In this document: one piece after another, positions 5,793 through 6,943 of the stretch
Layout of the letters: each line of letters begins with the position of its first letter
Position numbering within the stretch: position 1 is the stretch's first letter
NCBI GenBank assembly: GCA_036390755.1
Contig: DASWBH010000144.1
Span: forward strand, 1 to 6,943
Reading direction: 5' to 3'
DNA length: 6,943 nt
Origin: DASVHS01 sp036390755
GTDB taxonomy: Bacteria; Acidobacteriota; Thermoanaerobaculia; Gp7-AA8
Notes under the pieces: model-generated
The model's input: only the letters and a program-made list of their open reading frames with translations
What the model was told of the DNA's origin: nothing
Database searches by the model: none
Made by a program: the position numbers and the translations under genes

Positions 5793-6872
5793 TTACCTCG
5801 GGACTCGATAAACGGCTGCATTGATGTTCATTCCGGCGCCGACCGATGCAAAAACAATGACGTCGCCGGGGTGCAGAACGTGGCCGTTCATCTCGCCCTT
5901 GCGGATGAGGTCGAGCATAGTCGGGATCGTCGCAACGGAGCTGTTGCCGAGCCAGGAGATCGTCATGGGCATGATGCCGGCGGGCGGTTCGTCCATGCCG
6001 TAAAGCTTAAAGAGTGCCTGCAGGATCGCTTCGTCCATCTTGCCGTTGGCCTGATGGATTAACACCTTCGTGACGTCGCGAAGGTGCAGGCCGGCGCGAT
6101 CGAGCGCGTCCTTGACCGCGCCCGCAACGGTGGCGAGCGCGTACTTGTACAGCTTGCGCCCTTCCATCTTCAGAAAGAGCGCTTCGAGAAACGTCTCGCG
6201 CTTGAAGGAGTGGCCCATGAAGAGCATTTTGGAGTGATCGATCGTGTCGGAGCGAACGCTGTGCGAGAGGATGCCGCCGTCGGCGCCGTCCGCGTCGCGG
6301 CCCTCGAGGATCACTGCGCCGGCGCCGTCTGCGTAAATGAGGCTGTCGCGATCGTGCGGATCGGAGATGCGCGAGAGCGTGTCGGCGCCGATCACCATCG
6401 CGCGCTTCACGTCGCCCGAGCGGATCATGTAGTCGGCCTGAATGACGCCTTGCAGCCAGCCTGGGCAGCCGAAGACGAGATCGAACGCGACCGCTTTCGG
6501 GTTCTCGATCTTCAGGCGTGCTTTGACGCGTGCGGCGATCGCGGGAACGAGATCGGAGCGCGTCGTGCCGGCGCGGACGTCGCCGAAGTTGTGCGCAACG
6601 ATGATGTAGTCGAGCGTCTCGCGGTCGATGTGCGACGAGTCGAGCGCCATGCGAGCCGCGTCGCAGGCGATATCCGACGTCACGACGTCGTCAGGAACAT
6701 AGCGGCGCTCGCGGATGCCGGTGATCGCCTCGAACTGCTGGAGGATCTCTTCGTTCGACTTCGGGATCTTCTTCTGGCCGGCGTCGCGGAACTCGTGCTC
6801 CAGGAATGCGTCGTTGGGCACGACGACCGAAGGGATGTGGCTCCCTGTCCCGACGATGACCGACCGGATCAT
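5793..6872 (-). CDS. Beta-ketoacyl-ACP synthase III (KAS III, FabH-like) family protein
   Basis: This 359-residue thiolase-fold enzyme has the full KAS III triad: Cys136 in VFGCPGWLQG, His273 in LIHQANGKMDEA and Asn310 in SWLGNSSVATIP. The start MIRSVIVGTGSHIPSVVV and the end ASVGAGMNINAAVYR match the family at both ends. KAS III condenses an acyl-CoA primer with malonyl-ACP and releases CO2. Segments such as DYIIVAHNFGDV (88-99), SDPHDRDSLIYADGAGA (170-186) and KMEGRKLYKYAL (235-246) recall a longer FabH-paralog group common in Bacteroidota, rather than E. coli-type housekeeping FabH (about 317 residues). Primer choice cannot be read here, and no acyl carrier protein or other fatty-acid gene is in view. 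There is no Shine-Dalgarno sequence: the bases before the ATG read TTTCCCTCC. A leaderless start is likely. The propeller gene follows after two bases. Confidence 0.93.
   Translation of the reverse strand: MIRSVIVGTGSHIPSVVVPNDAFLEHEFRDAGQKKIPKSNEEILQQFEAITGIRERRYVPDDVVTSDIACDAARMALDSSHIDRETLDYIIVAHNFGDVRAGTTRSDLVPAIAARVKARLKIENPKAVAFDLVFGCPGWLQGVIQADYMIRSGDVKRAMVIGADTLSRISDPHDRDSLIYADGAGAVILEGRDADGADGGILSHSVRSDTIDHSKMLFMGHSFKRETFLEALFLKMEGRKLYKYALATVAGAVKDALDRAGLHLRDVTKVLIHQANGKMDEAILQALFKLYGMDEPPAGIMPMTISWLGNSSVATIPTMLDLIRKGEMNGHVLHPGDVIVFASVGAGMNINAAVYRVPR
5795..5800 (-). promoter_or_regulatory. Ribosome binding site for the TTG start of the propeller gene
   Basis: Read on the minus strand, CGAGGT (5800-5795) lies 4 bases before TTG 5790 and overlaps the first base of the KAS III stop codon TAA (5795-5793). 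Its position supports the non-ATG start and suggests that ribosomes finishing the KAS III gene reinitiate on the propeller gene. Confidence 0.6.
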
Positions 6873-6878
6873 GGAGGG

Positions 6879-6886
6879 AAAGTTTA
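6879..6886 (-). promoter_or_regulatory. Probable -10 element (TAAACT) for a leaderless KAS III transcript
   Basis: On the minus strand, TAAACT (6886-6881) ends 8 bases before ATG 6872, so transcription would begin at about the start codon. With its flanking bases it matches the octamer GTAAACTT in front of the PqqB-like gene. A good -35 box is not evident; GGAAAC (6910-6905) at 18-bp spacing is the nearest candidate. Absence of a ribosome site supports a leaderless mRNA. Confidence 0.45.
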
Positions 6887-6943
6887 CTGGGGGTCAGGTC
6901 TGCAGTTTCCAGTTTTTTCTACAGGGTGGAGTTTCCTCTACGT
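6887..6943. other. Right-edge non-coding sequence with short internal repeats
   Basis: No gene is seen in these 57 bases. They hold AGTTTCC twice (6904-6910 and 6930-6936), each followed a few bases later by CTAC, a T-run (6913-6918), and a weak hairpin around GTT with GGA (6928-6930) facing TCC (6934-6936). The segment may be one arm of an intergenic repeat cut by the window edge, but this cannot be shown from here. Confidence 0.25.

Noticed and set aside
1..6943. Defence system, CRISPR array, transposase, tRNA or rRNA
   Set aside because: Both strands were read for these; no array, cloverleaf, conserved rRNA segment, nuclease/helicase set or transposase motif was recognised.

Overview
This 6.9 kb window comes from a high-GC bacterial chromosome. 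Gene spacing is tight, starts include GTG and TTG, and at least one scattered palindromic repeat is present. The mix of a PqqB-like hydrolase, a single-RRM protein, an RMD1/DUF155 protein, a DUF4097 protein, a secreted PQQ-type propeller and a KAS III paralog fits Acidobacteriota or a similar uncultured high-GC Gram-negative lineage. That placement is an inference from gene types and codon bias; nothing here fixes the taxonomy.

Layout. The left end (1-731, minus) is the 5' part of a metallo-beta-lactamase-fold gene resembling PqqB; its 3' end lies outside the window. A 92-bp imperfect palindrome (595-686) sits in frame inside this gene, between its hydrophobic N-terminus and its catalytic domain. 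A divergent gap (732-863) leads to a run of plus-strand genes: a small RRM RNA-binding protein (864-1127), an RMD1/DUF155 membrane-anchored protein (1217-2323) and a dimethylarginine dimethylaminohydrolase (DDAH)-family protein (2327-3088). The last two lie three bases apart and are probably translationally coupled. A gap of about 215 bases holds a hairpin just after the DDAH stop, a possible 28-residue hydrophobic ORF on the minus strand and a possible promoter. It is followed by a secreted DUF4097 protein (3304-4059, plus).

The right half is a minus-strand pair converging on the DUF4097 gene: a FabH-like KAS III (5793-6872), followed two bases later by a secreted PQQ-type beta-propeller protein that starts at TTG (4072-5790). 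The KAS III gene and the left-end hydrolase share an 8-base motif, GTAAACTT, placed 7-8 bases before the start codon. This is where a -10 box would sit in a leaderless transcript.

No defence system, prophage, transposase, CRISPR array, tRNA or rRNA was recognised. Most genes look like ordinary chromosomal genes. The least ordinary features are the palindrome inside the hydrolase gene, the probable leaderless starts, and the 9-residue histidine ladder in the DUF4097 protein.
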